DNA of 64,000 bases from Streptomyces spinoverrucosus. GTDB lineage: Bacteria; Actinomycetota; Actinomycetes; Streptomycetales; Streptomycetaceae. Location: positions 62,001-126,000 of the forward strand of contig NZ_BJND01000003.1 of the NCBI RefSeq assembly GCF_006539505.1, written 5' to 3'. The notes below the pieces were generated by a model, which saw only the letters and a program-made list of their open reading frames with translations, had not been told where the DNA came from and did no database searches. Below, one piece after another: positions 25,826 through 35,204 of the stretch (positions within the stretch are counted from its first letter, which is position 1; each line of letters opens with the position of its first letter). The translations under genes were made by a program, and so were the position numbers.

Positions 25826-26656
25826 GTGACCGAGAACCCGCCAGCCGCGGACGGCATGGCCCAGTCGCTGCGCGAGCGCATCAACACGTCCCAGCCGCAC
25901 ACGGCCCGGATCTGGAACTACTGGCTCGGCGGCAAGGACAACTACGAGGTCGACCGGGCGGCCGGTGACCAGATCCGCCAACTGCACCCGGGCATCGGCG
26001 AGTACGCGCGCGCGGACCGCCTGTTCCTGGGCCGCGCCGTGCAGCACCTGGTCTCCGACGTCGGCATCCGCCAGTTCCTGGACGTCGGCACCGGCCTGCC
26101 CACCGCCGACAACACCCACGAGGTCGCCCAGCGGCTCGCCCCCGACGCCCGGATCGTGTACGTCGACAACGACCCGCTCGTCCTCGCCCACGCCCGCGCG
26201 CTGCTCACCAGTACGCCCGAGGGCCGCACCGACTATCTCGACGAGGACCTGCGCAACGTCGACGCGATCCTCGGACACGCCGCGAAGACCCTGGACTTCA
26301 CGCAGCCCGTGGCGCTGATGCTGCTCGGCGTCGTCATCTTCCTCGGCGACGACGAGAACCCGTACGGCGTGGTCCGCCGGCTGATGGACGCGCTGCCGTC
26401 CGGCAGCCACCTGGTGCTGTCGCACACCATCACCTCGCCGGCGATGCCGGACGTGGACGAGGCGGTGAAGTTCTGGAACGAGCACGGCACTCCGAAGCTG
26501 ACCCAGCGCACCCCCGAGGCCATGACGCGCTTCTTCGACGGTCTGGAGCTGCTGGAGCCGGGTGTCGTCTCGTGCTCACGCTGGCGGCCGGAGCACACCA
26601 ACGAGGCGGAGCCGGAGGAGGTCGCCATGTTCGCCGGGGTGGCCCGGAAGAACTGA
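25826..26656 (+). CDS. SAM-dependent methyltransferase, SAV_2177/DUF574 type
   Basis: Putative methyltransferase of 276 aa in a family that is greatly expanded in streptomycetes. The N-terminal family signature is ARIWNYWLGGKDNYEVDR; then IRQFLDVGTGLPTADNTHEVAQ is the SAM-binding Gly-rich loop and IVYVDNDPLVLAHARALL supplies the acidic residue for the ribose. The C-terminus carries LVLSHTIT. GTG 25826 follows AGGAG with good spacing. Substrates of this family are not known to me; many sit next to regulators. It is divergent from the aminotransferase across about 150 bp. Confidence 0.9.
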   Translation: MTENPPAADGMAQSLRERINTSQPHTARIWNYWLGGKDNYEVDRAAGDQIRQLHPGIGEYARADRLFLGRAVQHLVSDVGIRQFLDVGTGLPTADNTHEVAQRLAPDARIVYVDNDPLVLAHARALLTSTPEGRTDYLDEDLRNVDAILGHAAKTLDFTQPVALMLLGVVIFLGDDENPYGVVRRLMDALPSGSHLVLSHTITSPAMPDVDEAVKFWNEHGTPKLTQRTPEAMTRFFDGLELLEPGVVSCSRWRPEHTNEAEPEEVAMFAGVARKN

Positions 26657-26941
26657 GCCGATCGCCCCTCGGGCCTGCCTGACCAATCCCCGCCTCCCCC
26701 GCGACTCCTGGCACGCACGCTCGTAGGGCGCCCCGGTGCCTTGCGAGCGCACGCTCGAACGGGCTCCGCGGGGGCGCCCCCATCGCCGCTTCGGGGACCG
26801 CACTTGGGACGACGGAGATTTGTCAGACCGGCCCTCGGGGTGAACGCTGCGGGACCCCGGCACGTATGGAGAGGGGGCGCTCGACGACCCGGGCGCCCCG
26901 CGGCGTAGGCGCGCCGCGTGTTCGGGGTTCGGGAGCCATGC

Positions 26942-28276
26942 ATGAGGCACGCACGACGACGGATCGTCCGGCGAGTGACACGGCTGGCGTCAGTCGGCGG
27001 GATCGTCCTCGGGGCGGCCATGGTCACGCAGGCAGTCGCGAGCGAACCTCCTGTCGCGTCCCCCAGAGTGCTCGCCGAGGACACCGGCGCCGACCTCGTC
27101 GAGCGGCTCGGCGCCTCCCGTACGGCGGGCAGCTGGATCGACGACAAGGGGCGGCCGGTCGTCGCGGTCACCGACGACAAGGCGGCCGCCGAGGTCCGCG
27201 AGGCGGGCGCGACACCCAAGCTGGTGCGGCACAGCATGCGCGAGCTGAAGTCGGCCACGGAAACGCTGCGTTCGGCGCCGACGGTGACGGGCACGGCGTG
27301 GGTGGTGGACTACCGGTCGAACGAGGTGGTGGTACGAGGCGACAGCACCGTCTCCGCCGGCGACTGGTCCGAGCTGACCGACCTCGCGGACGGCATCGGC
27401 GGCTTCGTCCGCATGGAGCGCACCGAGGGCACCTTCACCACCCGCATCAACGGCGCCCTGCCCATCCTGTCCACGGCCGGGCGCTGCTCGGCGGGCTTCA
27501 ACGTCACCAACGGGGAGACCGACTTCATCCTCACCGCCGGGCACTGCGGACCCAACGGTTCGGTCTGGTTCGCGGACAACCGGGGCAACCAGCCGGTGGG
27601 CCGGACGGTGACCGGCAGCTTCCCGGGCAACGACTACTCCCTCGTGGAGTACACCGGGGGCCGGGCGGGCGACGGGGCGGACGTGGTGGCCATCGGCAAC
27701 GGGCAAGGGGTGCGGATCACAGGTGTGGGTCAGGCGTCCGTCGGGCAGCGGGTGTTCCGCAGCGGCAGCAGCAGCGGGTTGCGGGACGGGGAGGTGACCG
27801 CGCTCAACGCCACGGTGAACTACCCCGAGGGCACGGTCTCCGGTCTCATCGAGACCAACGTGTGCGCCGAACCCGGGGACAGCGGCGGCCCGTTGTTCTC
27901 GGAGGGCATCGCGCTCGGCGTGACCTCCGGAGGCAGCGGGGACTGCCAGGCGGGCGGGACGACCTTCTTCCAGCCCGTGACCCAGGCGCTGTCCGCGCTC
28001 GGTGTGCAGCTGATCACGTCGGCCGCTCCGGCGCCGTCCGCGTCGGGCACCCAGAGCGCGGTCGCGCCCCCTCAGGCGGCGGCGCCGGGAGCGTCGACGC
28101 CGATCTCGGGTGAGGCGGGCAGGGAGCTGCTGGCCCGGCTGGCGGACCCGAAGAACGTCGGGCCCGGCCTGCTGGTCATCGGGGGCAGTCTGATCGCGCT
28201 GGTGGCCACGCGGTGGATCCGTACGGAACAGGACCGCAAGGCCTACCAGCGGTACTACTCGGCGACGTGGGGCTGA
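26942..28276 (+). CDS. S1 family serine protease, membrane-anchored
   Basis: Exported alpha-lytic/streptogrisin-like endopeptidase, 444 aa. A signal (Arg-rich start, VGGIVLGAAMVTQAVA) is followed by a propeptide of about 130 residues and the mature domain starting near GALPILSTAGRCSAGF. The triad is His201 in LTAGHC, Asp231 in GNDYSLV and Ser314 in EPGDSGGP, all intact. After the C-terminal TFFQPVTQALSALG block comes an Ala/Pro/Ser linker and a hydrophobic helix (about 407-424) ending in RWIRTEQDRK; this would anchor the protease to the membrane or cell surface, unlike secreted streptogrisins. ATG 26942 follows GGGAG by 6 nt. A truncated second member of the family closes the window. Confidence 0.91.
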   Translation: MRHARRRIVRRVTRLASVGGIVLGAAMVTQAVASEPPVASPRVLAEDTGADLVERLGASRTAGSWIDDKGRPVVAVTDDKAAAEVREAGATPKLVRHSMRELKSATETLRSAPTVTGTAWVVDYRSNEVVVRGDSTVSAGDWSELTDLADGIGGFVRMERTEGTFTTRINGALPILSTAGRCSAGFNVTNGETDFILTAGHCGPNGSVWFADNRGNQPVGRTVTGSFPGNDYSLVEYTGGRAGDGADVVAIGNGQGVRITGVGQASVGQRVFRSGSSSGLRDGEVTALNATVNYPEGTVSGLIETNVCAEPGDSGGPLFSEGIALGVTSGGSGDCQAGGTTFFQPVTQALSALGVQLITSAAPAPSASGTQSAVAPPQAAAPGASTPISGEAGRELLARLADPKNVGPGLLVIGGSLIALVATRWIRTEQDRKAYQRYYSATWG

Positions 28277-28322
28277 CGGAGAGATCCGGGGGCCCGAGGG
28301 GGCACCGGGCCGTCGGGAGCGG

Positions 28323-28496
28323 TCAGGCGGCCCGCGCCGATTGCGGCGTCGCGGCGGCCCACTCCATGACGAGGCGCTGATACTCCTCGCGCTGCTCGGT
28401 GCTCAGTGTCCCGCCCGACCGGCGCCACAGCGCCCGGATCTCCTCGTTGACCTCCGCAGCCGATCGCTCGATGGCGGCTTCAACACTGGTGGACAT
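28323..28496 (-). CDS. Small helical hypothetical protein (57 aa)
   Basis: Unknown function. A short, mostly helical, charged protein (VEAAIERSAAEVNEEIRAL, EEYQRLVMEW) ending TPQSARAA. ATG 28496 is the best start; TATGCT lies 7 nt upstream on the same strand, so a leaderless message is likely. The minus-strand frame is open further upstream without coding character. Similar small helical proteins are common in Streptomyces. Confidence 0.62.
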   Translation of the reverse strand: MSTSVEAAIERSAAEVNEEIRALWRRSGGTLSTEQREEYQRLVMEWAAATPQSARAA

Positions 28497-28608
28497 GCTG
28501 TGAAGCATACGGCGCCCGAGGTGAAGGCGATGTGAGTAATCGTGAGCTAAACGGACATATCGGGCCGTGTTGCTGATCACGTCCATTTCCCTGAACCGGC
28601 CGGGCAGT

Positions 28609-29769
28609 TCAGGCATCCGCCGCACCCAGCACGAGCACCTGAATCGCCAGCACAGCGGCACCGCGGGCCCAGTCGTGAAAGTCGGACTTCCTGGTCTCCA
28701 GGTCGACCGGGGTGGCCAGCGGATGCCGACGGGCACGGATGGTCTCCTGCACCGTGTTCCTCGCCACGTCCATCAGCCCGACCCCCTCTCCGGCGAGCAG
28801 GATCTTCTGCGGCATCGCGAAGTTGGCGATGTGGGCGACGAGGACACCCAGGGCTCGGGCGGCTTCGTCGACGACGCGGGCGGGCATGGGCTCCCCGGCG
28901 GCGGCGAGGGCGAGGATCTCCTCGTAGGTGTGGTCGCCTCCGGTGGCGGCCCGGATCTGGTAGCGGATGCTGGGGATGGCCAGCAGCGAGACGGCGCTGC
29001 CGCGGTCGCCGTCGGGGGTGAGCGGACCGTTGGGGTCGAGGATCCAGCGCCGCCCGAAGGCCCGGTCCTCCCCCTCGGACGGCACCCGCTTGCCGCCCAG
29101 CACCAGCCCGTAGCCGATACCGGCGCCGATGGTGAGCACGACGAACCGGTCGAGGCCACGCCCGGCGCCGAACCACGTCTCGGCCTCGACGAGGGCGGCC
29201 ACGTCGTTCTCGACGACCACGGGCAGCCCGGTGCGCTCCTCGACGAGCGCGGCGAGAGGGATGTCACGCCAGTTCAGGAACGGTGACTCGCCCACGACGG
29301 CCCGGTCCTGCACGAATCCGCCCACGCCGATGCCGATCCCGGCGAGCCCGGGGTGGCTGCGGGCCAGTTCGTCGGCCATCTCCGCGAGCAGGTCGGCGAC
29401 TTCGCCGGGGTCGTGCGTGGTGAGGGGGCGGTCGTGGCGGGCGACGATCTCGCTTCTGAGGGTGGTGACGACGCCGTAGACCATGTCCTCGGTGACCTTG
29501 AAGCCGAGAAAGAAGCGGGACTCGGCGACGACGTCCAGCGGCTGTGAGGGCCGTCCCTGCCGGGCCTCCCCCGGGGCGCCACCGTCGGGGGCCTCGACCA
29601 GCAGGCCGGACTCGATCAGCGGTTTGGTCAGCCGGGTGAGGCTGCCCGCGGACAGGTTCAGCCGCCGGGCGAGCTCCGCGCGGGAGAGCGGTCCGTTGAC
29701 GAGTACCTCGATCGCCACCGAGCGTTCACCCGGACTCAGCGGCAGCCAGTTGTCGGAACCTGCGGTCAT
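28609..29769 (-). CDS. ROK family transcriptional regulator
   Basis: Repressor of 386 aa: an N-terminal winged HTH (about 14-55: RAELARRLNLSAGSLTRLTKPLIESGLLVE) plus a ROK sugar-kinase-like domain with GIGIGVGGFV, VENDVAALVEAETWFGAG and TIGAGIGYGLVLGG. The usual ROK zinc cluster (CxCGxxGC) is absent: the corresponding stretch reads RRWILDPNGPLTPDGDRG. ATG 29769 follows GGGAG. It is divergent from the sugar permease operon across 171 bp and should control it, with a sugar or sugar phosphate as effector. Missing zinc ligands suggest altered stability or effector binding. Confidence 0.91.
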   Translation of the reverse strand: MTAGSDNWLPLSPGERSVAIEVLVNGPLSRAELARRLNLSAGSLTRLTKPLIESGLLVEAPDGGAPGEARQGRPSQPLDVVAESRFFLGFKVTEDMVYGVVTTLRSEIVARHDRPLTTHDPGEVADLLAEMADELARSHPGLAGIGIGVGGFVQDRAVVGESPFLNWRDIPLAALVEERTGLPVVVENDVAALVEAETWFGAGRGLDRFVVLTIGAGIGYGLVLGGKRVPSEGEDRAFGRRWILDPNGPLTPDGDRGSAVSLLAIPSIRYQIRAATGGDHTYEEILALAAAGEPMPARVVDEAARALGVLVAHIANFAMPQKILLAGEGVGLMDVARNTVQETIRARRHPLATPVDLETRKSDFHDWARGAAVLAIQVLVLGAADA

Positions 29770-29940
29770 GGAGATCAGACTCCCACGAGTTTTTTCTTTC
29801 GCGCCACAACTAATGATCCCACAGTAGGGCCGAGGGGCCAGCCTTCAGAAGATGTCCGCGCGCCTCTTGACGCCGAGATTATTCCGGCTCAAAAGTAAGT
29901 GGCACCCAGGACGAGCCGCCACAGCCGAGGGAGCCTGCCC

Positions 29941-30837
29941 ATGTCCATCGCCTCCAGCAGTCCGCCGACATCCCGGGGTGACGGGCGTCTCGCGGCCGTG
30001 TTCCTCGCGCCCGCCCTGCTGGGCTTCCTGGTCTTCCTGCTGTGGCCCACGCTGCGAGGCGTGTATCTGAGCTTCACCCGCTTCAATCTGCTGACCCCGG
30101 CGGAGTGGGTCGGCCTCGACAACTACGTCCGGATGGTCAACGACCCCATCTTCTGGGACTCCTTGCAGGTCACCGTCGCGTACGTGGTGATCAACATCGG
30201 GGTGCAGACCGTCGCGGCGCTGGCGATCGCCGTGCTGTTGCAGCGGCTGACCCAGTCGGCGGTGCTGCGCGGGATCGTGCTCACGCCGTATCTGATGTCG
30301 AACGTCGTCGCGGGCATCGTCTGGCTCTGGATCCTGGACACCCAGTTGGGCGTGGGCAACGAGATCGTCACGGCGCTCGGCGCCGACCGTATCCCGTTCC
30401 TGGCCGACGAGACCTGGTCGATCCCGACGATCGCGCTGATCAACGTCTGGCGGCACGTCGGCTACACCGCGCTGCTGCTGTTCGCCGGTCTCCAGGCCAT
30501 CCCCCAGCACCTGTACGAGGCCGCGAAGGTGGACGGCGCGGGCGAGTGGCGGATGTTCTGGCGGATCACGCTGCCGCTGCTGCGGCCGGTGCTGGCCGTC
30601 GTACTGATCATGACGGTGATCGGCTCGTTCCAGGTGTTCGACACCGTCGCGGTGACGACCATGGGCGGCCCGGCGAACGCCACCAATGTGCTCCAGTACT
30701 ACATCTACGGCTCCGCCTTCGGCCGCTTCCAGTTCGGCTACGCCTCCGCGATGTCCGTGGCCCTGCTGATCGTCCTGACCGCCATCACCGTCCTGCAGTA
30801 CCGGCTCACCCGGGCCGGCCGGACCGACCTCGGCTGA
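29941..30837 (+). CDS. Sugar ABC transporter permease (MalF-like)
   Basis: Membrane permease of 298 aa, first gene of a four-gene sugar operon. It has six hydrophobic segments; TM1 is LAAVFLAPALLGFLVFLLWPTLRGVYLSF. The EAA loop is EAAKVDGAGEWRMFWRITLPLLRPV (about 190-214), the docking site for the ATPase. ATG 29941 follows GAGGGAG. It pairs with the next permease as a heterodimer. A good -35 (TTGACG, 29867-29872) lies upstream but no clear -10. Confidence 0.93.
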   Translation: MSIASSSPPTSRGDGRLAAVFLAPALLGFLVFLLWPTLRGVYLSFTRFNLLTPAEWVGLDNYVRMVNDPIFWDSLQVTVAYVVINIGVQTVAALAIAVLLQRLTQSAVLRGIVLTPYLMSNVVAGIVWLWILDTQLGVGNEIVTALGADRIPFLADETWSIPTIALINVWRHVGYTALLLFAGLQAIPQHLYEAAKVDGAGEWRMFWRITLPLLRPVLAVVLIMTVIGSFQVFDTVAVTTMGGPANATNVLQYYIYGSAFGRFQFGYASAMSVALLIVLTAITVLQYRLTRAGRTDLG

Positions 30838-30854
30838 CGGAAGGGAGAACCGAC

Positions 30855-31778
30855 ATGGCTGCTGTCGCGACGACGACCGTGACGACCGTACGGCGCACAA
30901 GGCGCAGGCCTCCCCTCGGGCGTGCCGTGGCCTGGGCGGTGATGGCCGCGATCGTGCTCGTCACCCTGCTGCCGTTCTACTGGATCCTGCGCACCGCGCT
31001 GTCCACCAACACCGGGCTTGCCGCGCAGCCCGCCGACCTGCTGCCGGTCGACTTCACCACCGGCGGTTTCGAGCGGGCGCTGGGCCTGCAGTCGACGGAG
31101 GAGGCGATCGCGCAGGGCGGTTCGGGCGCCGGGCTGGCGTTCTGGCGCTATCTGCTCAACTCGGTGCTGGTCTCCACACTGATCACCGCCTGCCAGATCT
31201 TCTTCTCGGCGATGGCCGCGTACGCCTTCTCCCGGCTGCGCTGGCGGGGCCGGGACAAGGTGTTCGGGCTGTTCCTGGCCGGGCTGATGGTGCCGACGAT
31301 CTTCACTCTGCTGCCGAACTTCGTGCTCATCAAGGAACTCGGCCTGGTGGACACGCTGTTGGGGATCGCGCTGCCGACGATGTTCATGACGCCGTTCGCA
31401 GTGTTCTTCCTGCGCCAGTTCTTCATGAACATCCCTCGCGAGGTCGAGGAGGCCGCCCTGCTCGACGGTGCCGGGAAGGTGCGGGTCTTCTTCCGGGTGC
31501 TGCTGCCGATGGCGTCGACGCCGGTCCTGACGCTGGCGGTGCTGACGTACATCACGTCCTGGAACGACTACTTCTGGCCGCTGATGGTGTCCTACAGCGA
31601 CAGCTCGCGGGTGCTGTCGGTCGCGCTGGCCGTCTTCCGCGCGCAGACGCCGCAGACCGGCACCGACTGGTCGGGGCTGATGGCGGCGACGCTGATCGCG
31701 GCGCTGCCGATGCTGGTGCTGTTCGGGCTGTTCGCCCGGCGCATCGTCGGCTCCATCGGCTTCACCGGGATCAAGTGA
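30855..31778 (+). CDS. Sugar ABC transporter permease (MalG-like)
   Basis: Second permease, 307 aa, 17 nt after the first, with SD AAGGGAGAAC. Six hydrophobic segments are present; the EAA loop is EEAALLDGAGKVRVFFRVLLPMASTPV. A long extracytoplasmic insert after TM1 carries PVDFTTGGFERALGLQSTEEAI. With the first permease, the binding protein and an external ATPase such as MsiK it forms an importer of the CUT1 type. The operon has no ATP-binding gene of its own, which is normal for Streptomyces sugar systems. Confidence 0.93.
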   Translation: MAAVATTTVTTVRRTRRRPPLGRAVAWAVMAAIVLVTLLPFYWILRTALSTNTGLAAQPADLLPVDFTTGGFERALGLQSTEEAIAQGGSGAGLAFWRYLLNSVLVSTLITACQIFFSAMAAYAFSRLRWRGRDKVFGLFLAGLMVPTIFTLLPNFVLIKELGLVDTLLGIALPTMFMTPFAVFFLRQFFMNIPREVEEAALLDGAGKVRVFFRVLLPMASTPVLTLAVLTYITSWNDYFWPLMVSYSDSSRVLSVALAVFRAQTPQTGTDWSGLMAATLIAALPMLVLFGLFARRIVGSIGFTGIK

Positions 31779-31788
31779 GGGAACTGCC

Positions 31789-33135
31789 ATGCGCATTCGT
31801 ACGGTCTTCGCGTCGCTGGCCTCAGCCGTGGCGCTGTCCCTGGTGACCGGGTGCGCCCAGGGCGGCTCTGCCGGGTCGTCGGGGAACACGGTGACGTACT
31901 GGCTGTGGGACGCCAACCAGCTGCCCGCCTACGAGGCCTGCGCCAAGGACTTCGAGCGGCGCAACCCCGGTCTGAACGTCGAGATCACCCAGATGGGCTG
32001 GGACGACTACTGGACCAAGCTCACCGCGAGCTTCATCGCGGGCACCGAGCCGGACGTGTTCACCGACCACATCCAGAAGTTCGGCCAGTTCGCCGACCTG
32101 GACGTCCTCGAACCGCTCGACGACCTGGGCATCGAGGAGTCGGACTACCAGCCGGGCCTCGCCGCCAACTGGGTCGGCCAGGACGGCCACCGCTACGGTG
32201 CCCCGAAGGACTGGGACACGGTCGCCTTCTTCTACAACAAGAAGATGGCCGACGACGCCGGCCTCACCGCCGAGGAGCTGAACGACCTGTCCTGGAACCC
32301 GCAGGACGGCGGCACCTTCGAGAAGGCCGTCGCCCGCCTCACCGTCGACAAGAACGGCAAGCGGGGTGACGAACCCGGCTTCGACAAGAACAACGTCAAG
32401 GTGTACGGGCTGGCCACCGGCGGCGCGGGCGACGGCGACGGGCAGACGCAGTGGAGCCCGTTCACCGCGTCGGCCGGGTGGAGCTACACGGACGAGCAGC
32501 GTTGGGGAACGAAGTACCAGTACGACAGCGAGACCTTCCAGTCGGTCGTCGACTGGTACTTCGGTCTGGCGAAGAAGGGCTATCTCGCGCCGTTCGCGGA
32601 CTACAGCAACAACGGCAACCCGGCCAACGCGCAGGTCGCCTCCGGCAAGGCGGCGGCCGCCTTCGACGGCGCCTGGATGATCTCCACGTACTACGGCGCC
32701 AAGGGCCTTGAGGTCGGCACGGCCGTCACTCCGCAGGGCCCGACCGGCAAGCGGGCGACCATGATGAACGGCCTCGCCGACTCGGTCAGCAAGAACGCCC
32801 GCAACAAGACGGGCGCGAAGAAATGGGTCCGGTATCTGGCCTCCGACGCCTGCCAGCGGATCGTCGGCCGCTACGGGATCGTCTTCCCCGCGACACCGGA
32901 CGGTACGGAGGCGGCCGTCGCCGCGTACCGGAAGAAGGGCATCGATGTGACGGCGTTCACCGAACCGGTCACGGACAAGGAGAGGTTCACGACCTTCTCC
33001 TTCCCCATCACCGACTACGCCGCGGACGTGCTCGCGCTGATGCGCCCTGCCATGCAGGACATCTACGCCAACGACGCCCCGGTGAGCGGCCTGAACCAGA
33101 CCAACAGCCAGATCAATCTCATCCTCGGCCAGTGA
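31789..33135 (+). CDS. Sugar-binding lipoprotein of the ABC importer
   Basis: Extracellular solute-binding protein, 448 aa. Signal peptide with lipobox LVTGC; Cys22 would be lipid-modified and anchor it outside the membrane. The mature part has the family-1 solute-binding fold (WLWDANQLPAYEACAKDFERRNPG, DVFTDHIQKFGQFADLDVLEPLD). Aromatic residues (Trp and Tyr at WDDYWTKL, APKDWDTVAF, SAGWSYTDEQRWGTKYQYD) suit sugar stacking. It is 10 nt after the second permease and upstream of the dehydrogenase. Sugar identity is unknown. Confidence 0.94.
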   Translation: MRIRTVFASLASAVALSLVTGCAQGGSAGSSGNTVTYWLWDANQLPAYEACAKDFERRNPGLNVEITQMGWDDYWTKLTASFIAGTEPDVFTDHIQKFGQFADLDVLEPLDDLGIEESDYQPGLAANWVGQDGHRYGAPKDWDTVAFFYNKKMADDAGLTAEELNDLSWNPQDGGTFEKAVARLTVDKNGKRGDEPGFDKNNVKVYGLATGGAGDGDGQTQWSPFTASAGWSYTDEQRWGTKYQYDSETFQSVVDWYFGLAKKGYLAPFADYSNNGNPANAQVASGKAAAAFDGAWMISTYYGAKGLEVGTAVTPQGPTGKRATMMNGLADSVSKNARNKTGAKKWVRYLASDACQRIVGRYGIVFPATPDGTEAAVAAYRKKGIDVTAFTEPVTDKERFTTFSFPITDYAADVLALMRPAMQDIYANDAPVSGLNQTNSQINLILGQ

Positions 33136-33149
33136 AAGGCACCCATCCC

Positions 33150-34352
33150 ATGACGTTCTCCCTCGGCATCGTCGGCGCCGGGCAGTTCTCCGGGCAGTTC
33201 GCGAAACTGTTCCTCGCCCATCCCGGCGTCAGCGACGTCTACGTCACCGACCTGCTTCCGCAGCGGGCCGAGCAGCTGGCCGCCGCGGAGGGCCTGAGCG
33301 GCACCTTCCCGACGTACGAGGCCATGCTGGAGTCGACGGCGGTCGACGCGGTCGCGATCTTCACGCAGCGCTGGACGCACGGCCCGCTGGTGCTCCAGGG
33401 GCTGAACGCCGGGAAGCACGTCTACTCCGCGGTCCCCATGGCGATCACCACGGAGGAGATAGCGGCGATCATCGACGCGGTCAAGGCGACCGGGCTGACG
33501 TACATGATGGGCGAGACCAGCCAGTACAACCCGGCGACGGTGCACGCCCGCAACCAGATCGCCAAGGGCGCCTTCGGGCGGATCTTCTACGCCGAGGGCG
33601 ACTACGTCCACGACATGGATCTGGGGTTCTACGAGGCGTACCAGTACAGCGGCGGGGAGAACTGGAAGGCGACCGCGAGCTATCCGCCGCTGCTGTACCC
33701 GACGCACGCGGTGGGCGGGGTGCTGGGCGCCTGGCAGACGCACGCGGTGAGCGTGTCGGCGATCGGGGTGGTGGACGAGCGGGGCGACGGCGTGTTCGAC
33801 CGGTCGGTGAGCCAGTTCGACAACGACGTCTCGAACGCGACCGCGCTGTTCGAGGTGGCGGGCGGTGGCTCGTTCCGTACCAACGAGTTCCGGCGGGTCG
33901 GCTACCCGTCCCACATCCGGGAGTCGCGCTTCCGCTTCTTCGGTACGGAGGCGAGCATGGAGCAGCTCGCCACGGTGGCGCTGTGGCAGGACAAGACGGG
34001 CGTCACGGATATTTCCGAACTGCTGGAGCCCAAGCCGACGATGTCCCCCGACGACCCGTCGCTGCAGCACATCGCGCCGGATCTGCGGGCGGCGTTCACC
34101 TCGGGGTCGGCGCCGGTGCACGACCGGTCGCGGCTGCCGCGCACGTTCGACCACCTGCACAACGGCCACGAGGGCAGCCACCACTTCCTGGTGGACGACT
34201 TCGTGACGGCGGTGAACACGCGCTCGCTGCCGTCCGTGAACGCCTGGGTGGCGGCCCGCTACACCCTGCCGGGCATCATCGCGCACGAGTCCGCGCGGCA
34301 GGGTGGTGTACGACTGGAGATCCCGGACTTCGGCGACGCGCCCGAGGCCTGA
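33150..34352 (+). CDS. Gfo/Idh/MocA family dehydrogenase
   Basis: NAD(P)-dependent sugar oxidoreductase of 400 aa, last gene of the sugar operon (14 nt after the binding protein). The Rossmann motif GIVGAGQFSGQFAKLF is at residues 6-21. The substrate domain has the family's CxKP-equivalent replaced: the segment reads HVYSAVPMAITTEE, so the usual catalytic Lys of EKP is not visible there. That difference may mean a distant subgroup. It has GETSQYNPATVHARNQIAKGAFGRI and an extended beta-sheet face. It probably oxidises or epimerises the imported sugar or its derivative. Confidence 0.88.
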   Translation: MTFSLGIVGAGQFSGQFAKLFLAHPGVSDVYVTDLLPQRAEQLAAAEGLSGTFPTYEAMLESTAVDAVAIFTQRWTHGPLVLQGLNAGKHVYSAVPMAITTEEIAAIIDAVKATGLTYMMGETSQYNPATVHARNQIAKGAFGRIFYAEGDYVHDMDLGFYEAYQYSGGENWKATASYPPLLYPTHAVGGVLGAWQTHAVSVSAIGVVDERGDGVFDRSVSQFDNDVSNATALFEVAGGGSFRTNEFRRVGYPSHIRESRFRFFGTEASMEQLATVALWQDKTGVTDISELLEPKPTMSPDDPSLQHIAPDLRAAFTSGSAPVHDRSRLPRTFDHLHNGHEGSHHFLVDDFVTAVNTRSLPSVNAWVAARYTLPGIIAHESARQGGVRLEIPDFGDAPEA

Positions 34353-34376
34353 CACCTCCGCGCGGGCCGGGTCCCG

Positions 34377-35072
34377 TCAGGTGCCCGGCTTGCGCCCGTA
34401 CACGTAGACGTCGTCGCCGTTCTTCAGCAGCGACCAGTACTTCTTGGCGGCGGTCTTGGTCATGTTGACGCAGCCGTGCGAGCCGGGCGGGTTCCACATG
34501 CTGACGCCGACGGAATGGAAGGCCTGACCGCCGTCGAAGAACTGGGCGTAGGGCATCGGCACGTCGTAGATGGTCGACACGTGGTCGATGTTGCGCCAGT
34601 AGATCTTCTTCAGGCCGGTGCGGGTCTCGTAGCCGTTGCGTCCGGTGCGGACCGGGACGGGGCCGTAGACGAGCTTCTTGCCGTCCTGGATCCAGCTCAG
34701 CTGGAGCGTGAGGTTCACACAGGCGATGCGGCCCTTTTTGACCGGGCACTTCCCGGCCTTGTTCGGGTTCTTCCCAACGGCCTTCTGCTTGTTCATGAGG
34801 TCCATCACACCCCAGGTGACGGGACCCGCGTAGCCGATGTTCGGCTTGATGCCGTGCTTGGTCTGGAACGCCTGGATCGCCTTGCAGTCGGCGGCGGACT
34901 GCTTGCCGTCGACGGGGCGGCCCAGGAACTTCTCCACCTGCTTCTGGTACGGCCCGGTCTGTGTGGTGCAGCTCGCCGCCTGCGCCGGGCCGGCGCCCAG
35001 CGCGAGTGTGAGCGGCGCCACAAGTGCGGTGGTCCCCAGAACGACGGTCGCCCGTCTGCGTGTCTCCCCCAT
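34377..35072 (-). CDS. L,D-transpeptidase (YkuD) with peptidoglycan-binding-like domain
   Basis: Exported cell-wall cross-linking enzyme of 231 aa. Signal peptide (Arg-rich, TTALVAPLTLALGAGPAQA|A) ends near residue 32. A small N-terminal domain with SCTTQTGPYQKQVEKFLG and KQSAADCKAIQAFQTKHGI resembles a peptidoglycan-binding repeat and contains two Cys. The catalytic domain ends with His186 (QAFHSV), His199 and Cys201 in PGSHGCVN, the complete YkuD signature. It forms 3-3 (meso-DAP to meso-DAP) cross-links or anchors. ATG 35072 is chosen by its position directly after an AAGG. Convergent with the dehydrogenase gene. Confidence 0.91.
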   Translation of the reverse strand: MGETRRRATVVLGTTALVAPLTLALGAGPAQAASCTTQTGPYQKQVEKFLGRPVDGKQSAADCKAIQAFQTKHGIKPNIGYAGPVTWGVMDLMNKQKAVGKNPNKAGKCPVKKGRIACVNLTLQLSWIQDGKKLVYGPVPVRTGRNGYETRTGLKKIYWRNIDHVSTIYDVPMPYAQFFDGGQAFHSVGVSMWNPPGSHGCVNMTKTAAKKYWSLLKNGDDVYVYGRKPGT

Positions 35073-35204
35073 GGGTGGCCTTGTCTCTCTCGCATGGATT
35101 GCGCGTCGGTCGCGCGGTCTCTGCCAGCTAGACCGGTTCCGGGCGGAATGGGTTGTACGGGCGGGTCGATCGCGACGAAACGGTGACATTCGGGTCCAGC
35201 GGGA

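Noticed and set aside
26744..26757. Palindrome CGAGCG-CA-CGCTCG between the methyltransferase and the protease genes
   Set aside because: GC-rich palindromes this short are frequent here. No promoter alignment or second copy with the same full palindrome was found, so no function is claimed.
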